Shown piece by piece: positions 49,268 to 58,525 of a DNA stretch of 64,000 bases. The first letter of the stretch is position 1; every line of letters begins with the position of its first letter. The notes beneath the pieces are model-generated. The model was given only the letters and a program-made list of their open reading frames with translations. It did no database searches and had not been told where the DNA came from. Source of the stretch: Leifsonia sp. Root227 (GTDB taxonomy: Bacteria > Actinomycetota > Actinomycetes > Actinomycetales > Microbacteriaceae); the NCBI RefSeq assembly GCF_001428745.1, contig NZ_LMIO01000004.1, positions 62,001-126,000 of the forward strand, read 5' to 3'. A program made the position numbers and the translations under genes.

Positions 49268-52200
49268 TCACCCCCGCGCGATGCGGAGGGTGACGAGCTG
49301 GAACGGGCGGAGGGAGATGGCGACCGCACCAGGGCCGGACCCGTCGCCGGAGCCGCCGTCGCCGGAGCCGCCGTCGCCGGTCGCGCCGGTGACAGCATCC
49401 TGTGCCGTCTCGCGTTCGAGCAGGTCGGTCTGCGTGACGCCGGTGTGCGGGAAGTGGACGCCGATGCTCGCCGTGGTGCGCGAGCCGTGCGCCTCGTAGA
49501 GCCGCACGATCACGTCGCCCGAGCCGTCCTCGGCGAGCTTCACCGTCTCGATCACCGCGGCCGGGGTCTCCGACGACACCAGCGGCTCGACGGCGGTCGC
49601 CTGGCCGGTGCGCGCAGGGAGGTTGAGCCGGTAGCCCGCCTCGATCGCCGCATCCAGGCCGCCGACGACGATCGAGGTGCGCAGCGTGTGCTCGCCCTGG
49701 TCGGCATCCGGGTCCGGGAACATCGGCGCCCGCAGCAGTGTCTGCCGCACGAGCGAGTACGTGCCTCCACCGTCGCGGGCGCGACGGGTGATGTCGTGGC
49801 CGTAGGTCGAGTCGTTCGCGACGCCGACGCCGAAACCGGCCTCGGCGACGTGCACCCAGCGGTGTGCCGGCGTCTCGAACCGGGCGGTGTCCCAGCTCGT
49901 GTTGGTGTGCGTCGGCCGCTCGATGTGACCGAACTGGATCTCCGACCTGGCGGACGCGGTGTGCACATCCACGGGGACCGCCAGCTTCAGCATCCGCTGC
50001 TTCTCGTGCCAGTCGACGTGCGTGAGGATGTCGAGCGCCGCAGAGCCGGCGTCGAGCGACACCGTCTGCGTGACGACGGACGAGCCGAAGCTGCGCACGA
50101 TCCGCAGGGCGACGCTGTCCGCGCCGTCCGCCACGACCTCCAGGCTGTCGAGCGCCGTGAGGTCGTCGCCGAACCGGCGGTACTCCACGTCCACGTCCCA
50201 CGCGTCCCACTGGGTGGGGGTGTCACGGAAGAGCTGCAGCAGGTTGGCCCTGGTTCCCGGCGGGAGCGCCTCCCGGCCGGACGCCGCCTCGACGATGGAG
50301 GTCACCAGACCGTCGCCGTCGACCGTCACCGTGATGAGCGCGTTGGCCAGGACGAAGCCGTCGCCTGAGCGCTCGATCCTGGCATCCCCTGGCCGAGATG
50401 CGGTTCCAGCGCCGAAGGCGGGAACGCCGTCGACCGCGAACGGCGACGCGTTGAAGACGACAGCAGTGGATGCGGCGTCCCCCAGCGCCGCCACCGACCG
50501 GGCGATCACGCCCTCCAGCGCCTCGGCAACGATCCCGTAGTTCTCCACCGCCTGGTCGTGCACCCAGCCGATCGACGACCCAGGCAGGATGTCGTGGAAC
50601 TGCTGCAGCAGCACGGTCCGCCACGCCTGGCGCAGCTCCTCCACCGGGTATGCGGCCCCGGCGCGCACGGCGGCCGTCGTCGCCCACAGCTCTGCCTCGT
50701 GCAACAGGTGCTCGCTGCGGCGGTTGCCGTGCTTGGTGCGAGCCTGCGACGTGTACGTTCCGCGGTGGAACTCCAGGTAGAGCTCCCCAGCCCACACCGG
50801 CGCGGGCGAGAACTCGGCGGACGCCGCCGCGAAGAACTCGGCCGGCGTCGCGACCCGCACGGTCGGCGAACCCTCCAGAGACGCGGTGCGCTTGGCTGCG
50901 GCGACCATCTCCCTGGTCGGCCCGCCACCTCCGTCGCCGAAGCCGAACGGGACGAGCGAGGTGTTCGCGCTTCCCTTGTCGGCGAAGTTCTGCTCCGCGT
51001 GCGCGAGCTCGGCGCCGGAGAGCACCGAGTTGTATGTGTCGACCGGCGGGAAGTGCGTGAAGATCCTGGTGCCGTCGATGCCCTCCCAGTCGAACGAGTG
51101 GTGCGGGAACTTATTGGTCTCGTTCCAGGAGATCTTCTGGGTGAGGAAGTAGTCGGCCCCTGCCGCGCGGGCGATCTGCGGGAGGGCCCCGGAGTATCCG
51201 AACGAGTCGGGCAGCCAGACCTCTTTCGGCTCGAAGCCGAACTCCTCCAGGAAGAACCGCTTGCCCTCCACGAACTGGCGGGCCATCGCCTCCGAACCCG
51301 GCATGTTCGTGTCCGACTCCACCCACATGCCGCCGACCGGTACGAACCTGCCCTCGGCCACCCGCACCCGGATGCGCTCGAACAGCTCGGGATAGAACTG
51401 CTTCATCCAGGCGAACTGCTGCGCAGACGAGCAGGCGAACACGAAGTCCGCATCCTGGTCCATCAGGTCGAGGACGTTGGAGAATGTGCGGGCGCACTTG
51501 CGGATCGTCTCCCGCACAGGCCACAGCCACGCCGAGTCGATGTGCGCGTGCCCGACCGCGAAGATCGAGTGGGCCGTCGCGGCCGCCGGGGAGGCGAGCA
51601 CCCCGGCGAGCGCGGCCCGGCCGGCCGCTGCCGTGCCGTGCACATCGGTCGGGTCGACCGCATCCACCACCGCATCCAGTGCGGCGAAGAGGGATGCGCG
51701 GCGCGGCGACTGCTCCGGCAGCACGGCGGCGAGGCCGCGCGCCGTCCACACGTCCTGCACCAGCTCCCACACCTCGCGGTCGCGGTGCACGACGGCCATA
51801 CGCCGCAGCGCGTAGATGGGATGCTGCGGTGCGGTGGATTTGCGGCCAAGCTTGGTGGGGACGAAGTCCACGAACTCGCTGCCCACATCCGGATTGGCCG
51901 CCGCCTCGACGTAGACCTCGAACGGCTGACCGGGAGCGAGGCGCAGGCGGACGTAGCCGTTGAGCGGTTCGATCGCCTTGATGATGGTGCCGTCGGTCGC
52001 CCAGACCAGGCCCTCGGCCTGGAAGCCGACCTGTCCTGCTGTGAAGCCGAGGTCGACGACCAGCTCGACGTCGTCCGGGTCCGCGTCCCACTCAGCGGGA
52101 ACGGTGCCGGTGACGCGGAACCAGACCGTCCCCCACGGCCGGCCCCACGCCTGCCCGAGCTCGAACGGCGTGAACGTGTTCGCGACGGCCTGCGCGAACG

Positions 52201-52330
52201 GCACCGGCTCGTCCGGCACCTCCCACGCCTCGATCGTCACGGGCGCGGACGCGCGCTCCAGTGCGGGTGCGAGACGCTCGCGCACGAAACGGTCGACGCG
52301 CATCTCGACGAGCTGGTTCTGTTGATACAA
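49268..52330 (-). CDS. Alpha-mannosidase, glycoside hydrolase family 38
   Basis: The 1020-residue enzyme releases alpha-linked mannose. It has the GH38 zinc motif AVGHAHIDSAWLWPVRETIRK (about 258-278), the nucleophile region GGMWVESDTNMPGSEAMARQ, and LPDSFGYSGALPQIARAAG. The jelly-roll and beta domains fill the C-terminal half. A Gly/Asp-rich GDGGS repeat near the end comes from a 15-base tandem repeat (49341-49380). No signal peptide is seen, so it acts inside on imported sugars. The TTG start follows AAGGAG; a CTTATATAAG palindrome overlaps that ribosome site. Confidence 0.92.
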   Translation of the reverse strand: MYQQNQLVEMRVDRFVRERLAPALERASAPVTIEAWEVPDEPVPFAQAVANTFTPFELGQAWGRPWGTVWFRVTGTVPAEWDADPDDVELVVDLGFTAGQVGFQAEGLVWATDGTIIKAIEPLNGYVRLRLAPGQPFEVYVEAAANPDVGSEFVDFVPTKLGRKSTAPQHPIYALRRMAVVHRDREVWELVQDVWTARGLAAVLPEQSPRRASLFAALDAVVDAVDPTDVHGTAAAGRAALAGVLASPAAATAHSIFAVGHAHIDSAWLWPVRETIRKCARTFSNVLDLMDQDADFVFACSSAQQFAWMKQFYPELFERIRVRVAEGRFVPVGGMWVESDTNMPGSEAMARQFVEGKRFFLEEFGFEPKEVWLPDSFGYSGALPQIARAAGADYFLTQKISWNETNKFPHHSFDWEGIDGTRIFTHFPPVDTYNSVLSGAELAHAEQNFADKGSANTSLVPFGFGDGGGGPTREMVAAAKRTASLEGSPTVRVATPAEFFAAASAEFSPAPVWAGELYLEFHRGTYTSQARTKHGNRRSEHLLHEAELWATTAAVRAGAAYPVEELRQAWRTVLLQQFHDILPGSSIGWVHDQAVENYGIVAEALEGVIARSVAALGDAASTAVVFNASPFAVDGVPAFGAGTASRPGDARIERSGDGFVLANALITVTVDGDGLVTSIVEAASGREALPPGTRANLLQLFRDTPTQWDAWDVDVEYRRFGDDLTALDSLEVVADGADSVALRIVRSFGSSVVTQTVSLDAGSAALDILTHVDWHEKQRMLKLAVPVDVHTASARSEIQFGHIERPTHTNTSWDTARFETPAHRWVHVAEAGFGVGVANDSTYGHDITRRARDGGGTYSLVRQTLLRAPMFPDPDADQGEHTLRTSIVVGGLDAAIEAGYRLNLPARTGQATAVEPLVSSETPAAVIETVKLAEDGSGDVIVRLYEAHGSRTTASIGVHFPHTGVTQTDLLERETAQDAVTGATGDGGSGDGGSGDGSGPGAVAISLRPFQLVTLRIARG

Positions 52331-52359
52331 CGAGACTCCTTATATAAGAGGTACGGGGT

Positions 52360-53196
52360 CTAGCCCTTGACGGCTCCGGCGAGCGCGGACGAACCACCGA
52401 GCACGCGGGAGACGAGGACGTAGAGGGCGATCACGGGCACGGAGTAGATGAGCGAGTACGCCGCGAGCTGGCCGTACGCGACGGCTCCGTACTGCCCGAA
52501 GAAGGTGAAGATGCTGACGGCGGCCGGCTGGTTCTCCGGGCTGAGCAGCAGCACGAACGGCACGAAGAAGTTGCCCCACGCCTGCACGAACACGAAGATG
52601 AACACCACGGCGATCCCGGGGCGGACGAGCGGGACGACAACGGTCCACAGCGTTTTCATGCTCGACGCACCGTCGACCCACGCTGCCTCCTCGAGGGAGA
52701 GCGGCACGGAGTCGACGAAGTTCTTCGTCATCCAGATCGCCATCGGAAGCGACGATGCTGCCATGAACAGGATCGTCCCACCGATCGAGTCGATCAGGTT
52801 CAACGACACGAACAGGCTGTAGACCGGGACCATCATCGCGGTGATCGGCAGGCAGGTGCCGAACAGGATCGCGTAGAGGAACGGCTTGTTGAACCTGTTG
52901 CGGTAGCGGGACAGCGGGTACGCGGCCAGGATGGCGACGATCACCGTGATGAACGCGCATCCCGCAGACAGCAAGAGGCTGTTCCAGAGCGGCACGAACG
53001 CCAGGTCCGGTGTGAGCACCTTCTGGAAGTTCTCCAGGGTCCACTGCTTCGGCCAGCCGACGGCCAGGGTGGCAGAGCCGTCGAACGACGCGAACACCAC
53101 CCACACCATCGGAAGCACGAAGACGAGCCCGATCAGCAGCAGCAGGATGTTGGCGGTCCACTTGAGAGCGAGACCGCTCGGCGATGACAGGCGCAT
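52360..53196 (-). CDS. Carbohydrate ABC transporter permease (MalG type)
   Basis: The 278-residue permease has six membrane segments and the MalG-type motif EEAAWVDGASSMKTLWTVVVPLVRPG contacting the ATPase. It starts MRLSSPSGLALKWTANILLLL; its ATG overlaps the stop of the MalF-type gene by one base (TGATG), which sets the start. The mannosidase gene follows 29 bases downstream. No ATPase gene is present in the operon, as usual for actinobacteria that share an MsiK-type ATPase. Confidence 0.92.
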   Translation of the reverse strand: MRLSSPSGLALKWTANILLLLIGLVFVLPMVWVVFASFDGSATLAVGWPKQWTLENFQKVLTPDLAFVPLWNSLLLSAGCAFITVIVAILAAYPLSRYRNRFNKPFLYAILFGTCLPITAMMVPVYSLFVSLNLIDSIGGTILFMAASSLPMAIWMTKNFVDSVPLSLEEAAWVDGASSMKTLWTVVVPLVRPGIAVVFIFVFVQAWGNFFVPFVLLLSPENQPAAVSIFTFFGQYGAVAYGQLAAYSLIYSVPVIALYVLVSRVLGGSSALAGAVKG

Positions 53197-54155
53197 CAGT
53201 CCACCTCCGTCTTGAGAGCGCGCACGTAGACGATGGCGAACACGGCGCCCACGAGCAGCAGGATGGTCGCGATGGCGGTGCCGTAGCCCAGCTCGGAGAA
53301 CTTGAAGGCCTCCTGGTAGGCGAGCACGGGGAGCGTCATGGACTTGTTGCCAGGACCGCCTCCCGTCATCACGTAGATGAGGGTGAAGACCGAGAGGGTC
53401 TGCAGGGTGATCAGCATCAGGTTGGTGGAGATGCTGCGGCGGATCATCGGCAGTGTCACCAGGAAGAACCGCTTGATGCCGTTCGCGCCGTCGACCTCCG
53501 CCGCCTCGGTGATCTCGGGCGGCACCTCCTGCAGCGCCGCCGAGTATACGAGCATCGAGAAGGCGGCGCCTCGCCAGGTGTTGGCGAGGATCACGGCGAG
53601 CATCGGGAACGCGAACAGCCACGACGGCCCGGTGATGCCCACCATCGCGAGGATGGCGTTGAGCGTGCCCTTCTGGCTGAAGAACGCGTACGACGCGAAC
53701 GCGGCGACGATCTCCGGCAGCACCCACGCGCCGACGACGAACGTCGACACGATGGCGCCGACCACCCGGCCGCCCGCCCGCATCAGCAGGGCCAGGACCA
53801 TCCCGACGATGTTCTGCCCGATGACGGCGGAGCCGATGAGGAAGACCAGGGTGAGGACCACCGCGACAGGGAAGTCCGGGCTGTTGAACAGGTCGATGTA
53901 GTTCTTCAGGCCCACCCACTCGCTCGACGCGGCCGCGGCCCCGGTGAGCGACGAGTTGGTGAACGATCCGTAGAAGGAGGAGAGGATCGGCCCGACCAGG
54001 AACACGACCAGGAGGCCGATGGCCGGGATGAGCGGGACGGTCCTCGCGACCGATCGCCGGACTCTGCGCGAACGTGCCGTCCGCTCCGGGCGGGGCGGCC
54101 GGGAGGTTCCCCGGCCGCTCGCGCCCTCGGCGACGGCGTCGATTGTCGACGTCAC
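53196..54155 (-). CDS. Carbohydrate ABC transporter permease (MalF type)
   Basis: The 319-residue permease has a basic N-terminus, then six or seven segments. The contact motif is PPEITEAAEVDGANGIKRFFLVTLPMIRR. It begins with the GTG at 54155, seven bases after the binding-protein stop. It forms the membrane channel with the MalG-type partner. The sugar is probably a mannoside, given the mannosidase in the same operon. Confidence 0.92.
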   Translation of the reverse strand: MTSTIDAVAEGASGRGTSRPPRPERTARSRRVRRSVARTVPLIPAIGLLVVFLVGPILSSFYGSFTNSSLTGAAAASSEWVGLKNYIDLFNSPDFPVAVVLTLVFLIGSAVIGQNIVGMVLALLMRAGGRVVGAIVSTFVVGAWVLPEIVAAFASYAFFSQKGTLNAILAMVGITGPSWLFAFPMLAVILANTWRGAAFSMLVYSAALQEVPPEITEAAEVDGANGIKRFFLVTLPMIRRSISTNLMLITLQTLSVFTLIYVMTGGGPGNKSMTLPVLAYQEAFKFSELGYGTAIATILLLVGAVFAIVYVRALKTEVD

Positions 54156-54162
54156 TGTCTGG

Positions 54163-55512
54163 TTACTCCGACTTCGTCTTGTCCTTGCCGACGATGCCGA
54201 CGACCGTGTCGTCGTACGCCTTGGCGGCTTCGGCTGGTGACTGCTGGCCGGTCATCACCGACTCCATGGCCACCTGGATCCCGTTGGAGATCTTCGAGTA
54301 GTCCGGGGTCGCAGGACGGAACTTGGTCACATCCACCAGCGAGGCGAAGAACGTGGATGTGGGGTTCGACTTGGCGTACGCCGGGTCGGCCGCGACGTCC
54401 TTGCGCACCGGGATCTGGCTGAGCGAGATGTCGAAGTCGAGCGAGTTGGCCTTGTTGAGGGCGTAGGAGATGAACTTCCAGGCTTCGTCCTTGACCTTGC
54501 TCTTCGACCCCATCGACAGCGTCCAGCCGCCCGACATGCTGATGCTGCCCGGCTCCTGGCCGGTCTGCGTCGGCATCGGAGCGACGCCCATCGTCTTCTC
54601 CCACTCCGGCCAGTTGGTGTCGCCGGTGGACTGCCAGGTGCCTGCGACCCACGAGCCGTCGAGGTTGATGGCGAGCTTGCCCTGCGGGATGAGCTGGCTG
54701 GTCACGATGTTCTGGTAGTTGGTGTCGCTGGTGATCTCCTGCGACGGGCCGAGGCCGCCCTGGTAGACCTCCTTCAGCACATCCAGGGAGTCGGTGAACG
54801 CCTTCGAGCCGGTGATCCACTTGCCGGACGATGCGTCGTACAGGCCGTCCTTGCTCGCTCCGTAGAGCAGCATCTCGAAGCCCTGCATCGAGCTGGCCTC
54901 ACCGCCGGCCTTGCCGGAGAAGATGTTGATGGGGGTGACGCCGGGGACCTTGTCCTTGATGGTCTTGGCCGCATCCAGCACGTCGTTCCAGTCCTTCGGC
55001 TTCCAGTCGGCCGGCAGCCCTGCCTTGGCGAAGATGTCCTTGTTGTACCAGAGGGCGCGGGTGTCCGTGCCCATCGAGACGCCGTAGATCTTGCCGTCGT
55101 CGCCCTTGCCTGCGTCCTTGGCGTTGTCGTAGAACTGCGACCACTCGTCCCACTTGTTCACGTACGAGTCGAGCGGTTCGAGGTACCCGGCCTGCGCGTC
55201 GGAGCGGATGAGGAAGGTGTCCTCGTAGAGCACGTCAGGTGCGGTGCTGGCGCTGCGGTTCATCAGCGAGAGCTTGGTGTAGTAGTCGTTCTCAGCGGCC
55301 TTGATCGGAACGAGGGTGACCTTCTCCCCCGGGTTGGCCTTCTCGAACCCGGCCTTCGCCTTGGCCATGAACTTGGCCATGAGGTCGGTGCCGAAATCCT
55401 GGTATGCCACCTTGATGGTCTTGCCGTCGTTGGACCCGGACGACGAACATCCGGCCAGTGCGACGAGTGCGGATGCGGCCACCACGGCGACCAGAACTCT
55501 GCTGCGTTTCAT
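54163..55512 (-). CDS. Extracellular sugar-binding lipoprotein of an ABC importer
   Basis: The 449-residue product has a lipobox ALAGC (Cys22) and a family 1 solute-binding fold. Segments include IKVAYQDFGTDLMAKFMAKAKAGFEKANPGEKVTLVPI, DVLYEDTFLIRSDAQAGYLEPLDSYV, RALWYNKDIFAKAGLPADWKPKDWNDV and SGGWTLSMGSKSKVKDEAWKFISYAL. It would bind mannose-containing oligosaccharides for the permeases downstream. GGGAG precedes the ATG. A palindromic operator lies 72 bases upstream. Confidence 0.92.
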   Translation of the reverse strand: MKRSRVLVAVVAASALVALAGCSSSGSNDGKTIKVAYQDFGTDLMAKFMAKAKAGFEKANPGEKVTLVPIKAAENDYYTKLSLMNRSASTAPDVLYEDTFLIRSDAQAGYLEPLDSYVNKWDEWSQFYDNAKDAGKGDDGKIYGVSMGTDTRALWYNKDIFAKAGLPADWKPKDWNDVLDAAKTIKDKVPGVTPINIFSGKAGGEASSMQGFEMLLYGASKDGLYDASSGKWITGSKAFTDSLDVLKEVYQGGLGPSQEITSDTNYQNIVTSQLIPQGKLAINLDGSWVAGTWQSTGDTNWPEWEKTMGVAPMPTQTGQEPGSISMSGGWTLSMGSKSKVKDEAWKFISYALNKANSLDFDISLSQIPVRKDVAADPAYAKSNPTSTFFASLVDVTKFRPATPDYSKISNGIQVAMESVMTGQQSPAEAAKAYDDTVVGIVGKDKTKSE

Positions 55513-55583
55513 CGATGCTCCCTTGCTTCGATGTCCGGTGGGCGCCTTCCCTGCCCTGCGGTGCCGGACCTTGGTTGTAATTT

Positions 55584-55602
55584 ATAAATCAATTTGATTT
55601 AT
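55584..55602. promoter_or_regulatory. ROK-type operator of the mannosidase operon
   Basis: ATAAATCAATTTGATTTAT is a perfect palindrome with nine-base arms around a single central base. It stands out as a very AT-rich patch in a GC-rich genome. It lies between the ROK regulator gene and the sugar-binding protein gene, at the expected promoter. The ROK protein is the natural candidate to bind it. Confidence 0.75.
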
Positions 55603-55675
55603 TTGGCAATGGGTGCGAGGAAAATGCCTGATGAGACCCGGATGGGGGTCGACGGGATGGGAGTCGAGCCGCGCC

Positions 55676-56917
55676 CTACACCCGGCCGCGCGGCGAGAAG
55701 GTCGCGTCGAGCACCAGGCACGCCGCGCCCACCGCGGCGACGTCGGCGCCCACAGCGCTCGACTCCGTGATGACGGGGTGGGTGAGGATGTCCATGTCGA
55801 ACTCGTGCATCCAGCCGGGGAGGCGGGCGGCGTAGAACGGTTCGAGCCGGTCCCAGGACGGGCCGCCGAAGACCACGCGGTCGATGTCGAGCAGCGCGGA
55901 GAGGTTCGAGAGATAGTACGCGGTGTTCCGGATGGACCTGTCGAGGATGCTCGTGGCCACGTCGTCGCCCGCCGTCGCCGCCTGTGTCAGCTCCGTGAAG
56001 AGGGCGTCGACCGTCTCGACGTCGAGGTCGAGCTCCACGCCGTCCGGGACGGGTTCTCCGCCCGGCGCGGAGAGGACACCGGCCCAGATCGCCTGCATCA
56101 CCAGGCGGTACGGACGGACGGATTCGCCGTAGCAGCCGCGACGCCCGCAGGCGCAGAGGGCGCCGCCTGGGTCGACGATCGCGTGTCCGACGTCGCCGGC
56201 GTTGTGGGTGGCGCCCGTGTAGACGTCGCCGCCGAGCACCATCCCGACCCCGACGCCCGTGCCGTAATACACGAACACGTAGTCGTGGCTGGCGTCCGCC
56301 GAGTCGCGCCAGCGCTCGGCGACCGCGGCCGCTGTCACGTCCTTCGCCACCAGAGAGGACAGGCCCGTCGCGGCCCGCAGTTCGTCGCGCAGGTGGAAGT
56401 CGTTCCAGCCGGGGATGAGCGGCGGCCGCACCACCACGCCCGTCTCTGTGTCGATCGGGCCGGGTGCCGCGACGCCGACACCGCTGACCTTCGCCCGGTC
56501 GACGCCCGACTCCGCCAGCACCGTGCCGATCGCCTCCACCACGATAGCGAGGGTCTGCATCGCGTCGCCGGACACCGGAGAGTGGCGGCGTGCCTCAGCG
56601 ACCACCTCGCCCTCCAGGTCGAGCAGCACGCAGGTGATGACCGTGGGGTCCAGGTGCACCCCGACCGCGTACGAGCCCGTCGGCTCCAGCTGCAGGATGG
56701 TGCGCGGCTTGCCAGGACCGTCGATGCGCTTGCCTGCCTCGCGGATGAGGCCCTGGTCGATCAGCCTCCTGCTCACGTTCGACACCGTCTGCGCCGACAG
56801 GCCGGTCGAGCCGACCAGCTCGACTCTGCTGAGGCCTCCCTCGGAGCGGCGCACGGCATCGAGCACGACCGTGTCGTTGAACGCGGCGATCGCGGGGAGG
56901 TTCGCTCCTCTGGGCAT
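55676..56917 (-). CDS. ROK family transcriptional regulator of the mannoside operon
   Basis: The 413-residue protein has a winged helix (about 12-70, SRVELVGSTGLSAQTVSNVSRRLIDQGLI), the ROK domain with VGVHLDPTVITCVLLDLEG and VGVAAPGPIDTETGVV. The zinc motif is CACGRRGCYGESV. AAGGAGG precedes the ATG. It is upstream of the mannoside importer on the same strand, with the palindrome between, so it likely represses that operon. The inducer may be mannose or a mannoside. Confidence 0.9.
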   Translation of the reverse strand: MPRGANLPAIAAFNDTVVLDAVRRSEGGLSRVELVGSTGLSAQTVSNVSRRLIDQGLIREAGKRIDGPGKPRTILQLEPTGSYAVGVHLDPTVITCVLLDLEGEVVAEARRHSPVSGDAMQTLAIVVEAIGTVLAESGVDRAKVSGVGVAAPGPIDTETGVVVRPPLIPGWNDFHLRDELRAATGLSSLVAKDVTAAAVAERWRDSADASHDYVFVYYGTGVGVGMVLGGDVYTGATHNAGDVGHAIVDPGGALCACGRRGCYGESVRPYRLVMQAIWAGVLSAPGGEPVPDGVELDLDVETVDALFTELTQAATAGDDVATSILDRSIRNTAYYLSNLSALLDIDRVVFGGPSWDRLEPFYAARLPGWMHEFDMDILTHPVITESSAVGADVAAVGAACLVLDATFSPRGRV

Positions 56918-57053
56918 ACGCCTCCTTCAGTGTGCGTCGGGTCGCCTTCGTAGGATACATACCGAGCCGCAGTCGGTCGCCGACGCCCAGGGCGGCCGAC
57001 GCCCATCCGTTCCGTAGACTTGCTCCGAACCTGGAACGACGGACGGAGACAGC

Positions 57054-57713
57054 ATGGGATCGAGGTGGGCTCGCGTCGCGCGCGGGTTGCTCGCATCCTG
57101 TGTCGCGATCTTCGTCGCCGCCCTGTTCCACGTCGCAGGCGGCGGGGCCGCGCCTGGGGCGCTCCCGCTCGCGCTCAGCCTCGCGTTCTCGACCGTCGCA
57201 TCCATCGCCCTCACGGCGCGGTCGCTGTCGCTGTGGCGGCTGACGATCGCGGTCGGGTTCAGCCAGTTCCTGTTCCACCTGCTGTTCGGTCTCGGCACGG
57301 GCACGGCCACGTTCAGCGCTCCCGCCGGCGCGACGCACCTGCACGCCGGCTCGCACCTGACGATGACGATGCCCGGCGTCACTCCGGGCACGATGCCCGG
57401 CCCGATGCCATCCCACGACGACCTCAGCCTCGGGATGTGGGGAGCCCACCTCACCGCCGTGCTCGTCACCGTGATCGCGCTGCGCTTCGGCGAGCAGGCG
57501 TTCTGGGGACTCCTCGAGACCACCAGGATGCACGTGGCCAGGTTCGCCGACCGCCGCATCCTGGACAGGCTCGCCATCGCGCCGGCCATGCTCGAGCACG
57601 CCTCCTCCGCCGTCGCCGGCGCCGTCTCCCGCGAGCCGGCGCTTCTGCGCGACCTCGGCGTCCCCCTCCTCCGGCTGCGCCACCGCGGGCCACCCCTGGC
57701 CGTCGCGTCCTGA
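57054..57713 (+). CDS. Copper-associated membrane protein with His/Met-rich loop
   Basis: The 219-residue protein has about four membrane segments (near 10-29, 36-55, 62-82 and 127-146). An external loop is rich in His and Met (THLHAGSHLTMTMPG, PGTMPGPMPSHDD, about 93-122), suited to binding copper. It is followed 86 bases later by YcnI and CopC genes. I do not recognise a named family, but the loop and neighbours suggest copper handling. GGAG precedes the ATG. Confidence 0.75.
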   Translation: MGSRWARVARGLLASCVAIFVAALFHVAGGGAAPGALPLALSLAFSTVASIALTARSLSLWRLTIAVGFSQFLFHLLFGLGTGTATFSAPAGATHLHAGSHLTMTMPGVTPGTMPGPMPSHDDLSLGMWGAHLTAVLVTVIALRFGEQAFWGLLETTRMHVARFADRRILDRLAIAPAMLEHASSAVAGAVSREPALLRDLGVPLLRLRHRGPPLAVAS

Positions 57714-57799
57714 CGGAGCGTTCCACGATCGTGCGTGGCGCCCGTCTGCCGGCGCGCACCCGCACTCATCGAACGCTTCCGAACAAGGACAGAACTCCC

Positions 57800-58525
57800 A
57801 TGAAGAAACGCACCATCGCCGCGTCCATCGCCGCGGCCACCACCGGCCTCCTCCTGCTCTCCGCTCCGCTCGCGGCCAGCGCGCACGTGCACGTCACCCC
57901 CGACCAGGCAGAGCCTGGCAGCTACGCGACGCTCACCTTCAAAGTGCCGACGGAGTCGGCGACGGCGGGCACGGTGAAGCTCGTCGTCGACCTGCCGACA
58001 GCCGACCCGTTCACCTCGGTCACCTACCTCCCGCTCGCCGGCTGGACCACGACCGTGGACACCGAGACCCTCGCCAAGCCGGTGAAGACCGACGACGGAA
58101 CCATCACGCAGGCTCCCGTGCGCGTGACCTGGACCGCGGACTCCGGCGTGCAGATCGCACCAGGGCAGTTCCAGGAGTTCACGATCTCGGCGGGCGCCGT
58201 GCCCAAGACCGGCCAGCTCGTCCTGCCGACGCACCAGTACTACAGCGACGGCAGCGTGGTCGACTGGAGCGAGAAGACCCCGGCGTCCGGGGCAGAGCCC
58301 GAGCACCCTGCGCCGACGATCTACGTGACCGACCCTGTGCCGGCCGCCGACGGCGAGAACCTCGTCGCGAGCTCGACGCCGGCGCCGGTCGCCACGTCGT
58401 CCGGGCTGGCGGCCGACGCCCTCGCGATCGGCCTGGGCATCGGCGGACTCGCGCTCGGCGCCATCGCGCTCGTCGTCGCCGTGTTCGCGGCCACCAGGCG
58501 CGGGCGTGGGAAGGTGGGGGCATGA
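57800..58525 (+). CDS. YcnI family copper-binding protein (DUF1775)
   Basis: The 241-residue exported protein has a signal peptide (about 1-28). The mature N-terminus begins HVHVTPDQAEPGSYATLTFKVPTESATAG, the DUF1775 pattern, where the first mature His binds copper in characterised YcnI. The body has PGQFQEFTISAGAVPKTGQLVLPTHQYYSDGSVVDW. A C-terminal membrane segment (LAIGLGIGGLALGAIALVVAVFA) anchors it. It overlaps the CopC gene by four bases. Confidence 0.9.
   Translation: MKKRTIAASIAAATTGLLLLSAPLAASAHVHVTPDQAEPGSYATLTFKVPTESATAGTVKLVVDLPTADPFTSVTYLPLAGWTTTVDTETLAKPVKTDDGTITQAPVRVTWTADSGVQIAPGQFQEFTISAGAVPKTGQLVLPTHQYYSDGSVVDWSEKTPASGAEPEHPAPTIYVTDPVPAADGENLVASSTPAPVATSSGLAADALAIGLGIGGLALGAIALVVAVFAATRRGRGKVGA

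Noticed and set aside
52339..52348. CTTATATAAG palindrome as an operator for the mannosidase gene
   Set aside because: It overlaps the ribosome site of an internal operon gene and is only ten bases, so it is noted in the gene entry but not called as a regulator site.
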